Assembly: GCF_002116905.1 (NCBI RefSeq)
Contig: NZ_CP015118.1
Location: 248,001 to 312,000, forward strand
Source of the DNA: Piscinibacter gummiphilus
GTDB taxonomy: Bacteria > Pseudomonadota > Gammaproteobacteria > Burkholderiales > Burkholderiaceae_C
Length of the DNA stretch: 64,000 nucleotides
Reading direction: 5' to 3'
Numbering within the stretch: position 1 is the stretch's first letter; the number at the start of each line of letters is the position of its first letter. The position numbers and the translations under genes were made by a program. This document shows positions 45,461 to 52,966 of this stretch, one piece after another. The notes under the pieces are model-generated. The model was not told the origin of the DNA. It saw only the letters and a list, made by a program, of their open reading frames with translations, and searched no databases.

Positions 45461-47572
45461 ATGAAACATCCCGTCCTGCCTGTCTTCACCCTCTGTGCGC
45501 TGGCCGCCGCCGTCAGTGGCGCGTGGGCCCAGTCCGCCACGGACACGCCCGCGGCCGAACCCCAGTCCACCACGCTGCCCGCCGTCAAGGTGCGTGCGGC
45601 GGCCGAAGAGTCCGCCACCGGTCCGGTGAAGGGCTTCCGCGCGAAGAACGCGCTGTCGGCCACCAAGACCGACACGCCCATCGCCGAGACGCCGCAGTCC
45701 ATCACGGTGATCACGCGCGACCAGCTGGTCGACCAGGGCGTCACGAGCGTGCAGCAGGCGCTGAACTACGCGGCCGGCGTGCGCGGCGATGCCTACGGCC
45801 TCGACTCCCGCACGGACTCCGGCCGCGTGCGTGGCGCCACACCCGACGAGTACCTCGACGGCCTGCGCAAGTCGTTCAACTGGTACACGAGCCAGTTCCG
45901 CGCCGACCCGTACATGCTCGAACGCATCGAGGTGCTGCGCGGCCCGGCGGCCATGCTGTACGGTCAGGGCAGCACCGGCGGTGTGATCAACCTCGTCAGC
46001 AAGCGCCCGCAGGCCGAGCGCGTCAACGAGATCGGCGTGCAGTACGGCAGCTACAACCGCAAGCAGGTGCAGGGCGACTTCACCGGCGCCTTCACGCCCG
46101 ATGGCGACTGGCTGTACCGCGTGATCGGCGTGGCACGCGATGCCGACACGCAGGTGGACCACGTCGAGGACGACCGCCTGCTGCTCGCCCCGTCGCTCAC
46201 GTGGCGCCCGAACGCGGCCACGTCGGTGACCTTCCTGGGCCTGGTCCAGAAGGACCACACGGGCAGCACGTCGCAGTTCCTGCCCTGGTCCGGCATCCTC
46301 ACGCCCAACCCGAACGGCCGCCTGCCCACCGACCGCTTCATCGGTGAACCCGATTGGGACCGGTATGACACCGAACGGGCGTCGATCGGCTGGAACGCCG
46401 AGCACCGCTTCAGCGACGCGTGGACGTTCCGCCAGAACGCCCGCTACTCGCAGAACAAGGTGGACTACCGCCAGCACTACGCGAACTCGTTCAGCAGCGA
46501 CCCCACCTTCGGCGATCCGGCCGACCCGACCGAGCGCATCGTCCAGCGCTACGCGGATGCCGGGATCACCAAGGTGAAGATGATCCAGTTCGACCAGAAC
46601 GTCGAGGGCCGTCTCGCCACCGGCAGTGTCGATCACACCGTGCTGGCCGGCTTCGACTTCACGCGTGGCACGACCACCGGCGAGGCCGGTGCGCTGTATC
46701 CCGGCACCGCCACGAACATCGACGCGTACAACCCGGTCTACGGCAACTACGTGGTCCCGACGCTGTCGCCCATCAACAAGGAAACGATCGAGCAAGGCGG
46801 CCTGTACCTCCAGGACCAGCTGAAGTGGGGCAAGCTGATCGGCCTCGTGGGTCTCCGCTACGACACCGCCCGCAACAGGACGCAGAACGAGGCCACCGAA
46901 CGCGATGAAGCGCTGACCAAGCGCCTCGGCGTGATGTACGAGGTGGCCGACGGCCTGCGTCCGTTCGTCAGCTACAGCGAGTCGTTCACGCCGCAGGCCA
47001 ACCGCGACGGCGTCAGCTTCGATCCGCTGCGCGGCAAGCAGTGGGAACTGGGCGTGAAGTACGAACCCGCGAACGCCGGCTTCGCGCTGGGTGCCACCGC
47101 CTACGAACTGAACGAGACGAACCGGGTCGCGGGTTACACCGTGGCGGACTTCCGCCAGCTCGACGACACCAAGACCAAGGGCTTCGAGCTCGAGGCCCGT
47201 GGTTCGGTCACGAAGGCACTGGACCTGGTCGCGTTCTACAACTACACGCACGTCGACGACCAGATCGAAGGCCTGCCCGCCCGCCAGGCCGGGGTGTGGG
47301 GCACGTACCGCTTCGCCGTGGCCGGCATCACCGGCCTGAGTGCCGGTGCAGGCCTGCGCTACCTCAGCGCGTTCCACGATGGCGTGGCGCCGGAGGTGCC
47401 GGCGGTGACCCTGCTGGATGCGATGGTGGCCTGGGACAGCGGCAACTGGCGCGCGGCCCTCAACATCACCAACGTCACGGACAAGATCTACGTGTCCACC
47501 TGCCTGAACCGCGGTGACTGCTGGTGGGGCAGCCGCCGGAACGCGATCGCGAGCGTGACGTACCGCTTCTGA
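45461..47572 (+). CDS. TonB-dependent siderophore receptor, FhuE/FhuA-like (copy 2)
   Basis: The 703-residue product has a signal peptide ending SGAWA, TonB-box candidate LPAVKV, plug motifs TPQSITVITRDQLVDQG and LERIEVLRGPAAMLYGQGS, and a barrel ending VTYRF. The C-terminal loop CLNRGDCWWGSRR holds the Cys pair seen in ferrichrome/ferrioxamine receptors. It shares the N-terminal 90 residues closely with copy 1 but diverges in the barrel, so ligand choice probably differs. It ends before a hairpin at 47594. Confidence 0.94.
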   Translation: MKHPVLPVFTLCALAAAVSGAWAQSATDTPAAEPQSTTLPAVKVRAAAEESATGPVKGFRAKNALSATKTDTPIAETPQSITVITRDQLVDQGVTSVQQALNYAAGVRGDAYGLDSRTDSGRVRGATPDEYLDGLRKSFNWYTSQFRADPYMLERIEVLRGPAAMLYGQGSTGGVINLVSKRPQAERVNEIGVQYGSYNRKQVQGDFTGAFTPDGDWLYRVIGVARDADTQVDHVEDDRLLLAPSLTWRPNAATSVTFLGLVQKDHTGSTSQFLPWSGILTPNPNGRLPTDRFIGEPDWDRYDTERASIGWNAEHRFSDAWTFRQNARYSQNKVDYRQHYANSFSSDPTFGDPADPTERIVQRYADAGITKVKMIQFDQNVEGRLATGSVDHTVLAGFDFTRGTTTGEAGALYPGTATNIDAYNPVYGNYVVPTLSPINKETIEQGGLYLQDQLKWGKLIGLVGLRYDTARNRTQNEATERDEALTKRLGVMYEVADGLRPFVSYSESFTPQANRDGVSFDPLRGKQWELGVKYEPANAGFALGATAYELNETNRVAGYTVADFRQLDDTKTKGFELEARGSVTKALDLVAFYNYTHVDDQIEGLPARQAGVWGTYRFAVAGITGLSAGAGLRYLSAFHDGVAPEVPAVTLLDAMVAWDSGNWRAALNITNVTDKIYVSTCLNRGDCWWGSRRNAIASVTYRF

Positions 47573-47593
47573 TCCCGGCGCGCTGAACCCGGG

Positions 47594-47626
47594 GGGCCCG
47601 GCCGCGCCGCGAGGCGCGCCGGGCCC
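47594..47626 (+). terminator. Strong GC hairpin after the second receptor
   Basis: GGGCCCGGCCGCGCC pairs with GGCGCGCCGGGCCC (one bulged base) around a GCGA loop. No T run follows, so it is a possible rather than certain terminator. It lies between the receptor operon and the Fur-box operon. Confidence 0.55.
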
Positions 47627-47656
47627 TGCCGCTTTCACAGTCTTTCCTCATTTCAG

Positions 47657-47685
47657 TTGAGATTGATTCTCATCTGAAGATACAC
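47657..47685 (+). promoter_or_regulatory. Fur box over a promoter for the flavinylation operon
   Basis: TGAGATTGATTCTCA at 47658-47672 is a near-symmetrical 7-1-7 Fur site. It overlaps a -35 candidate TTGAGA at 47657-47662; the -10 region near 47679-47685 (GATACA) is weak. The operon from 47739 to 52188 would therefore be repressed by iron-loaded Fur. Confidence 0.7.
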
Positions 47686-47738
47686 TTCCCCGACACGATT
47701 GCCCGCCGACGCCACGCGAATCCGGCTTCTGGGATCCG

Positions 47739-48368
47739 ATGGACACGACGAACCACACTCAACGGCGGGCCTACTGGCTCAAGACACTCCACCAGTGGCA
47801 CTGGATCAGTTCGGCCCTGTGCCTGCTGGGCATGCTGCTCTTCAGCGTCACCGGCATCACGCTCAACCACGCGGGACAGATCGAGGCGAAGCCGCGGGTG
47901 ACGACCCGCACCGCCGAACTGCCCGAGGCCGAGCGGGCCACGCTGGCCGCGGCGCCCGATGCGAAGGACTCGCCGCTGCCCGTGGACGTGCGGCGCTGGG
48001 CCGCGAAGGCCCTCGCCGTCGACGTGCCGGCCGACGCGGCCGTGGACTGGTCGCCCGAGGAAGCCTACGTCGCGCTGCCGCGCCCGGGCGGCGACGCCTG
48101 GCTGCGCATCGACCGCACGAGCGGCGAGGCCGAATACGAACTCACGGACCGCGGCTGGGTCTCCTATTTCAACGACCTGCACAAGGGGCGCCACACGGGC
48201 ACCGCCTGGAGCTGGTTCATCGACATCTTCGCGGCGGCAGCACTGCTCTTCTCGATCACGGGCCTCTTCATCCTGAAGATGCACGCGGCCAACCGGCCCA
48301 CCACGTGGCCCATCGTGGGCCTCGGCATCGTGATCCCCGTCGTGCTGGCGCTGCTCTTCATCCACTGA
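47739..48368 (+). CDS. PepSY-associated transmembrane protein (short form)
   Basis: The 209-residue product has an N-terminal helix pair region with LHQWHWISSALCLLGMLLF and NHAGQ (His18, His21, His44), a periplasmic PepSY-like domain, and two C-terminal helices after DLHKGRHTGTAWSWFIDIF. The membrane-proximal His residues could ligate haem. It is the first gene of a five-gene operon with DUF2271, DUF4198, ApbE and a flavodoxin reductase, and would be the natural membrane conduit for electrons. That role is inference. Confidence 0.87.
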   Translation: MDTTNHTQRRAYWLKTLHQWHWISSALCLLGMLLFSVTGITLNHAGQIEAKPRVTTRTAELPEAERATLAAAPDAKDSPLPVDVRRWAAKALAVDVPADAAVDWSPEEAYVALPRPGGDAWLRIDRTSGEAEYELTDRGWVSYFNDLHKGRHTGTAWSWFIDIFAAAALLFSITGLFILKMHAANRPTTWPIVGLGIVIPVVLALLFIH

Positions 48369-48398
48369 ATCACCACTTCCCTCCCACGAGGACTTCCC

Positions 48399-48914
48399 AT
48401 GCGAATGCGCTACACCGTTGCCATGACCGCCGTGATGGGCGTGCCGTCCGTGTTCGCGGCCGACCTGACCGTGAAGGTCGAGATCCCGCGCCTCACCGTC
48501 GCCGAGTACCACCGTCCCTACACCGCGCTGTGGATCGAGAAGGCCGACCAGTCGTTCGCCGCGAACCTGTCGGTCTGGTACGACCTGAAGATGAAGAACA
48601 ACGAGGGCACCAAGTGGCTCAAGGACATGCGCCAGTGGTGGCGCAAGAGCGGCCGCGAGCTGCAGATGCCCGTCGACGGCCTGAGCGGCGCCACGCGCGC
48701 GCCCGGTGAACACACGCTGACGTTCGGAGGTGCCAAGTCGCCGCTCGACAAGCTGCCGGCCGGCGAATACGCCGTGGTGGTCGAGGCCGCCCGCGAGGTC
48801 GGCGGCCGCGAGCTGGTGCGTGTGCCGTTCACGTGGCCGCCCACCGCCGCGCAATCGAACCAGGCCAAGGGCGAACACGAACTCGGCGCCGTCTCGGTCG
48901 CCGTCAAGCCCTGA
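48399..48914 (+). CDS. DUF2271 periplasmic protein with ApbE flavinylation motif
   Basis: The 171-residue product has a Sec signal peptide ending SVFA and a small beta-rich domain. Residues 93-99 read DGLSGAT, which matches the D-x-x-(S/T)-G-A-(T/S) motif that ApbE modifies with FMN in NqrC and RnfG; Thr99 (codon 48693-48695) would be the attachment residue. No other protein in the window has this motif. The gene is 30 bases after the PepSY gene, and apbE is two genes downstream. DUF2271 itself has no established reaction. Confidence 0.88.
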   Translation: MRMRYTVAMTAVMGVPSVFAADLTVKVEIPRLTVAEYHRPYTALWIEKADQSFAANLSVWYDLKMKNNEGTKWLKDMRQWWRKSGRELQMPVDGLSGATRAPGEHTLTFGGAKSPLDKLPAGEYAVVVEAAREVGGRELVRVPFTWPPTAAQSNQAKGEHELGAVSVAVKP

Positions 48915-48945
48915 TCGATCCGTTCTCCCACCCGAGGAACAAGAC

Positions 48946-49800
48946 ATGAACCACCTGATCTCCCGCGCCGCCGCCCCGATCGCCCTGGCCCTCGCCGCGC
49001 TGCTGCCCCTGTCCGCCCAGGCCCACCGCGGCTGGATGCTGCCGTCGGCCACCGTGCTCTCGGGCAACGACCCGTGGGTCACGGTCGACGCCGCGATCTC
49101 GAACGACCTCTTCTACTTCGAGCACAACGCGATGAAGCTCGACGGCCTGCTGGCGTTCGCGCCGGACGGCTCGAAGGCCACGCCCGAGAACCTCGCCACC
49201 GGCAAGTACCGCAGCACCTTCGACCTGAAGCTCGTGCAGAAGGGCACGTACAAGCTCGCGATGGTCAACGACGGCCTGATGGCCAGCTGGAAGGTGGGCG
49301 GCGAGAACAAGCGCGCCCGCGGCACCGCCGAGTCGCTCGCGAAGGAGATCCCCGCGAACGCCGAAGGCCTCAGCGTTTCGCGCAACCAGTCGCGCCTGGA
49401 AGTGTTCGTCACGTCGGGCAAGCCCACCGACACCGTGCTCAAGCCCACCAACCAGGGCCTGGAGCTCGCGCCCATCACCCACCCGAACGACCTGTTCGCC
49501 GGTGACACCGCCTCGTTCCGCTTCCTGCTCGACGGCAAGCCGGCGGCCGACGTCGAGGTCACCGTGATCCCCGGCGGCGTGCGCCACCGCGACGCGCTCG
49601 GCGAGATCAAGGTGCGCACCGATGCGGAGGGCAAGTTCAGCGTCAAGTGGCCGTCGGCCGGCTTCTACTGGCTGAGCGCCACGCACGGCGCCGCGCAGCG
49701 TCCGGCTCCGGGCGCGGCACCGGCGGGTCCCGCCGGCACGCTGGACAAGCCGGCGCGCCGCGCGAGCTACTCGACCACGCTCGAGGTGCTGCCGCAGTGA
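48946..49800 (+). CDS. DUF4198 periplasmic protein with predicted N-terminal histidine (copy 2)
   Basis: The 284-residue product has a signal peptide ending LSAQA, so the mature chain should start His-Arg-Gly-Trp. The body has two beta-sandwich parts, the second with GKPAADVEVTVIPGGVRHRD and DAEGKFSVKWPSAGFYWLSA. Similarity to copy 1 at 41151 is low outside the general fold. It is 31 bases after the DUF2271 gene and 10 bases before apbE. A metal-binding or iron-delivery role is plausible but unproven. Confidence 0.85.
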   Translation: MNHLISRAAAPIALALAALLPLSAQAHRGWMLPSATVLSGNDPWVTVDAAISNDLFYFEHNAMKLDGLLAFAPDGSKATPENLATGKYRSTFDLKLVQKGTYKLAMVNDGLMASWKVGGENKRARGTAESLAKEIPANAEGLSVSRNQSRLEVFVTSGKPTDTVLKPTNQGLELAPITHPNDLFAGDTASFRFLLDGKPAADVEVTVIPGGVRHRDALGEIKVRTDAEGKFSVKWPSAGFYWLSATHGAAQRPAPGAAPAGPAGTLDKPARRASYSTTLEVLPQ

Positions 49801-49810
49801 CGATCGCACG

Positions 49811-50824
49811 ATGAGGCGTGTCCTCGTCCCTGCCGACATCGACCCCGCGGGCCCGGCCCTCGGCGGGCACCTGCACCTGGTGCAGGGGCGGACGATGGGC
49901 ACGACCTGGTCGGTGCGGTTCGTCGGCCCGGCAGACGCCGACCTGGCCGCGCGTTCGCGTGGCATCCAGGCGGTGCTCGACGCCGTGGTCGCCGAGATGA
50001 GCACGTGGGAGGCGGGGTCCGACCTCTCGCGCTTCAACCGCGCGCCCGCCGGCCACTGGCAGACGCTGCCGCCCGATTGCTTCGAGGTGCTGTCCTGCGG
50101 CCTCGACGTCGCACGGCGCAGCGGCGGGGCCTGTGATCCCACCGCCGGACGCCTGGTGGACCTGTGGGGTTTCGGTCCCGAAGGCCGCCACGACCAGCCC
50201 GGCTTCCAGCCTCCCACCGAGGCGGACGTGCGGGCCGCGCGCGAGGCGAGCGGGTGGACCCGCCTCGAGATCGGCGCCGCGTCGCGCCGCGTGCGCCAGC
50301 CCGGCGGGCTGTCGCTCGATTTCTCCGGCATCGCGAAGGGCTTCGGCGTCGACCAGGTCGCGCGCCACCTGCTGCGCCTCGGCGTGCGCGACCACCTCGT
50401 CGAGGTGGGCGGTGAACTGCGTGGTGCGGGCGTCAAGCCCGATGGGTCGCCGTGGTGGGTCGACCTCGAGGTGCCGCCCGTTTTCGCGGCGTCGCTGGAG
50501 GCCACGCGGGTCGCGCTGCACGGCCTCTCGGTCGCGACCTCGGGTGATTACCGCCGCCACTACGAGCGGGACGGCGTCCGCCACGCCCACACCATCGACC
50601 CGCGTGACGGCCGGCCCGTGCGCCATGGCGTGGTGTCGGTGACGGTGCTGCACCGCGACTGCCTGTGGGCCGACGCATGGTCCACGGCGCTGACGGTGCT
50701 GGGCGCCGACGCGGGCCTCCCGCTCGCCGACACCGAAGGCCTGGCGGCGCACTGGATCGAACGGGGCGCCGACGGACAACCGGTGGAACGCTGGAGCCGC
50801 GCGTTCGAGGACCTGATGACATGA
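49811..50824 (+). CDS. apbE: FAD:protein FMN transferase, ApbE-like, no export signal
   Basis: ApbE attaches FMN from FAD covalently to a Thr or Ser of target proteins. The 337-residue product has the family motifs: GRTMGTTWSV, STWEAGSDLSRFN, LDFSGIAKGFGVDQVA, VEVGGELRGAG, ATSGDYRRHY with AHTIDPRDGRPV, and ADAWSTALTVLG. Most Gram-negative ApbE proteins are exported lipoproteins; this one starts MRRVLVPADIDPAGP with no signal peptide, and no upstream in-frame start was found. The target in the operon (DUF2271) is predicted to be periplasmic, which makes this odd. It overlaps the next gene by four bases. Confidence 0.95.
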   Translation: MRRVLVPADIDPAGPALGGHLHLVQGRTMGTTWSVRFVGPADADLAARSRGIQAVLDAVVAEMSTWEAGSDLSRFNRAPAGHWQTLPPDCFEVLSCGLDVARRSGGACDPTAGRLVDLWGFGPEGRHDQPGFQPPTEADVRAAREASGWTRLEIGAASRRVRQPGGLSLDFSGIAKGFGVDQVARHLLRLGVRDHLVEVGGELRGAGVKPDGSPWWVDLEVPPVFAASLEATRVALHGLSVATSGDYRRHYERDGVRHAHTIDPRDGRPVRHGVVSVTVLHRDCLWADAWSTALTVLGADAGLPLADTEGLAAHWIERGADGQPVERWSRAFEDLMT

Positions 50825-52188
50825 GCGTCTTCGAATGGGGAAGCGCCGCGGCGCGCCAGGGGGCCGCGGCCGCCGTGGTGCTGTTCTGGCTGCTGCTGTG
50901 CATCTCGATCGCCCGGGCGCAGCGGCGTGCCCGGCAGGGTGTGGTGCAGGCCGCGGCCGGTTCGGGCGTGCCGGTGCTGGTGGCCTACGCCAGCCAGACC
51001 GGTTTCGCCGAACAGGTCGCGCGCCAGACGGCCGATCTGCTGCACACCGCCGGCGTGCCGTCGCGGCTGCTGGCGCTGTCGAGTGTCACGGCCGACGACC
51101 TCGCCGCCGCCGAGCGGGCGCTGTTCATCGTCAGCACCTGCGGCGAAGGCGACCCGCCCGACAACGCCGCGGCATTCGTGCGCCGCGTGATGACCGACGG
51201 GCGCACGCTGCCGAACCTCCACCATGGTGTGCTGGCGCTGGGCGACAGCGAGTACCGCCACTTCTGCGGCTTCGGCCGCTCGCTCGACGGCTGGCTCGCC
51301 GGCACCGGCGCGTCGCCGCTCTTCGAACGCATCGAGGTCGACAACGCCAACGAGGCCGCGATGGCCGAGTGGCATCACCGGCTGAGCCATCTCGCCGGCA
51401 CGAGCGACCTGCCCGACTGGCAGGCGCCGGCCTGGGAGCCGTGGCGCCTGCTCGCACGCGAGCACCTGAACCCGGGCAGCGCCGGCGGGCCCACGTTCCA
51501 CCTGGAACTCGCGCCGTCGTCCGGTGTGGCGGCCGACTGGCGCTCGGGCGACCTCGTGCAGGTGCGGGCCCCGGCCGATCCCTCGCGTCCGCGCGAGTAC
51601 TCGATCGCCTCGATCGCGGCCGACGGCCGCGTGCACCTGCTCGTGCGCCAGGAGCGGCACCCCGACGGGTCGCTCGGCGTGGCCTCGGGCTGGCTCACCG
51701 AACAGGCCGAGGTGGGCGCTTCGATCGACCTGCGGCTGCGGCCGCACGCGAACTTCCAGCTGGGCGACAACGCCACGCGGCCGCTGATCCTCGTGGGCAA
51801 CGGCACCGGCCTGGCCGGCTTGCGGGGCCACCTGCGCGCGCGTGCGGCGGCCGGCGCGGGCCGTTGCTGGCTCGTGTTCGGTGAACGCCAGGGCGCGTTC
51901 GACGCGTACTACCGCGACGAGATCGAGGGCTGGCTCTCGAGCGGCGTGCTGGCCCGCGCCGACCTCGTGTTCTCGCGCGACACGCCGCAGAAGGCCTACG
52001 TGCAGGACCGCCTGCGCGAGGCCGCGGCCGACGTGAAGGCCTGGCTCGACGACGGCGCCGCGGTGTACGTGTGCGGCAGCCTGCAGGGCATGGCCGGCGG
52101 CGTGGACGCCGCGCTCACGGAGATCGCCGGGGCCGACGGCGTGGCGCGGTTGATGGACGGCGGGCGCTACCGCCGCGACGTGTACTGA
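50821..52188 (+). CDS. Membrane-anchored flavodoxin/FNR-type reductase (CysJ-like)
   Basis: The 455-residue product has one N-terminal helix (about 15-33) followed by RAQRRARQ, so the catalytic part should face the cytoplasm. A flavodoxin domain follows (YASQTGFAEQVARQ, STCGEGDPPDN, LALGDSEYRHFCGFG), then a ferredoxin-reductase module with FAD motif REYSIASI and the NADPH region ending VYVCGSLQGMAGGVDAAL and a final Tyr. It is shorter than CysJ (about 600) because the connecting domain is missing. It probably feeds NADPH electrons into the membrane part of this operon. Confidence 0.9.
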   Translation: MSVFEWGSAAARQGAAAAVVLFWLLLCISIARAQRRARQGVVQAAAGSGVPVLVAYASQTGFAEQVARQTADLLHTAGVPSRLLALSSVTADDLAAAERALFIVSTCGEGDPPDNAAAFVRRVMTDGRTLPNLHHGVLALGDSEYRHFCGFGRSLDGWLAGTGASPLFERIEVDNANEAAMAEWHHRLSHLAGTSDLPDWQAPAWEPWRLLAREHLNPGSAGGPTFHLELAPSSGVAADWRSGDLVQVRAPADPSRPREYSIASIAADGRVHLLVRQERHPDGSLGVASGWLTEQAEVGASIDLRLRPHANFQLGDNATRPLILVGNGTGLAGLRGHLRARAAAGAGRCWLVFGERQGAFDAYYRDEIEGWLSSGVLARADLVFSRDTPQKAYVQDRLREAAADVKAWLDDGAAVYVCGSLQGMAGGVDAALTEIAGADGVARLMDGGRYRRDVY

Positions 52189-52195
52189 CGACGGG

Positions 52196-52876
52196 TCAGA
52201 CGTCGCTCCATTGGCGGAGCAGGTTGTGATAGTGGCCGGTGAGGCCCACGATCTCGGGGCCGTCGCCCACGCGTTGCCGCAGCGACTGGATGTTGCGGTC
52301 CAGTTCGAACAGCATCGAGCGGCGCCAGTCGTCGCGCACCATGCTCTGCACCCAGAAGAACGAACACACCCGCGCGCCGCGGGTGACAGGCTCGACCCGG
52401 TGCACGCTCGAGGCCGGGTAGACGATCAGGTCGCCGGCCGGCAGCTTGACCTCGTGGGTGCCGTAGCTGTCCACCACCACCAGCTCGCCGCCGTCGTACT
52501 CCTCGGGCTGCGTGAGGAACAGCGTGCACGAGATGTCGGTGCGCAGGCGCAGGTTCGTGCCGGGCACCGAACGCACCGACCCGTCGATGTGGTCGCCGTA
52601 GTGTTCGCCGCCTTCGTAGCGGTTGAAGAGGGGCGGCACGGTGCGCAGCGGCAGCGCGGCCGAGAAGTACAGCGGCTGCGCGGCGAGCGCGTTCAGCACG
52701 ATGGCGCCCAGTTCCCGCGACACCGGCGACGACTCGGGCAGCTGCCGGTTGCGCTTCACGAGCGCGCCTTGCGGGCCCACCGTCTCGCGTCCGTCGACCC
52801 AGTCGGTGGCATCGAGGCGGCGGCGCAGGTCCGCGACCTGGTCGAGTGTCAGGACGTTGGGGACATGCAGCATCAT
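52196..52876 (-). CDS. piuC: Fe(II)/2-oxoglutarate-dependent dioxygenase PiuC
   Basis: PiuC/YbiX proteins are iron-regulated hydroxylases encoded with catecholate receptors. The 226-residue product is the family length and has the ligand set His96-x-Asp98 in EHYGDHIDG, His159 in SSVHRVEPV and the 2-oxoglutarate-binding Arg169. The substrate is unknown. It lies downstream of the Fiu-like receptor on the same strand, but a T-tailed hairpin stands between them, so expression may be reduced relative to the receptor. Confidence 0.95.
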   Translation of the reverse strand: MMLHVPNVLTLDQVADLRRRLDATDWVDGRETVGPQGALVKRNRQLPESSPVSRELGAIVLNALAAQPLYFSAALPLRTVPPLFNRYEGGEHYGDHIDGSVRSVPGTNLRLRTDISCTLFLTQPEEYDGGELVVVDSYGTHEVKLPAGDLIVYPASSVHRVEPVTRGARVCSFFWVQSMVRDDWRRSMLFELDRNIQSLRQRVGDGPEIVGLTGHYHNLLRQWSDV

Positions 52877-52893
52877 GGTCGTGGACTCCAGTG

Positions 52894-52920
52894 AAAAGGC
52901 CCCTTCCGGGGAAGGGGCCT
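52894..52920 (-). terminator. Intrinsic terminator between the Fiu-like receptor and piuC
   Basis: Read on the minus strand, AGGCCCCTTCC and GGAAGGGGCCT form a perfect stem followed by TTTT. It lies 46 bases after the receptor stop and just before piuC, so it could end the receptor mRNA or attenuate piuC. Confidence 0.8.
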
Positions 52921-52966
52921 CCAGTGTCGCACCGCCGGGTGGGGCGGTGCCTTGCGCGCGGTCAGG

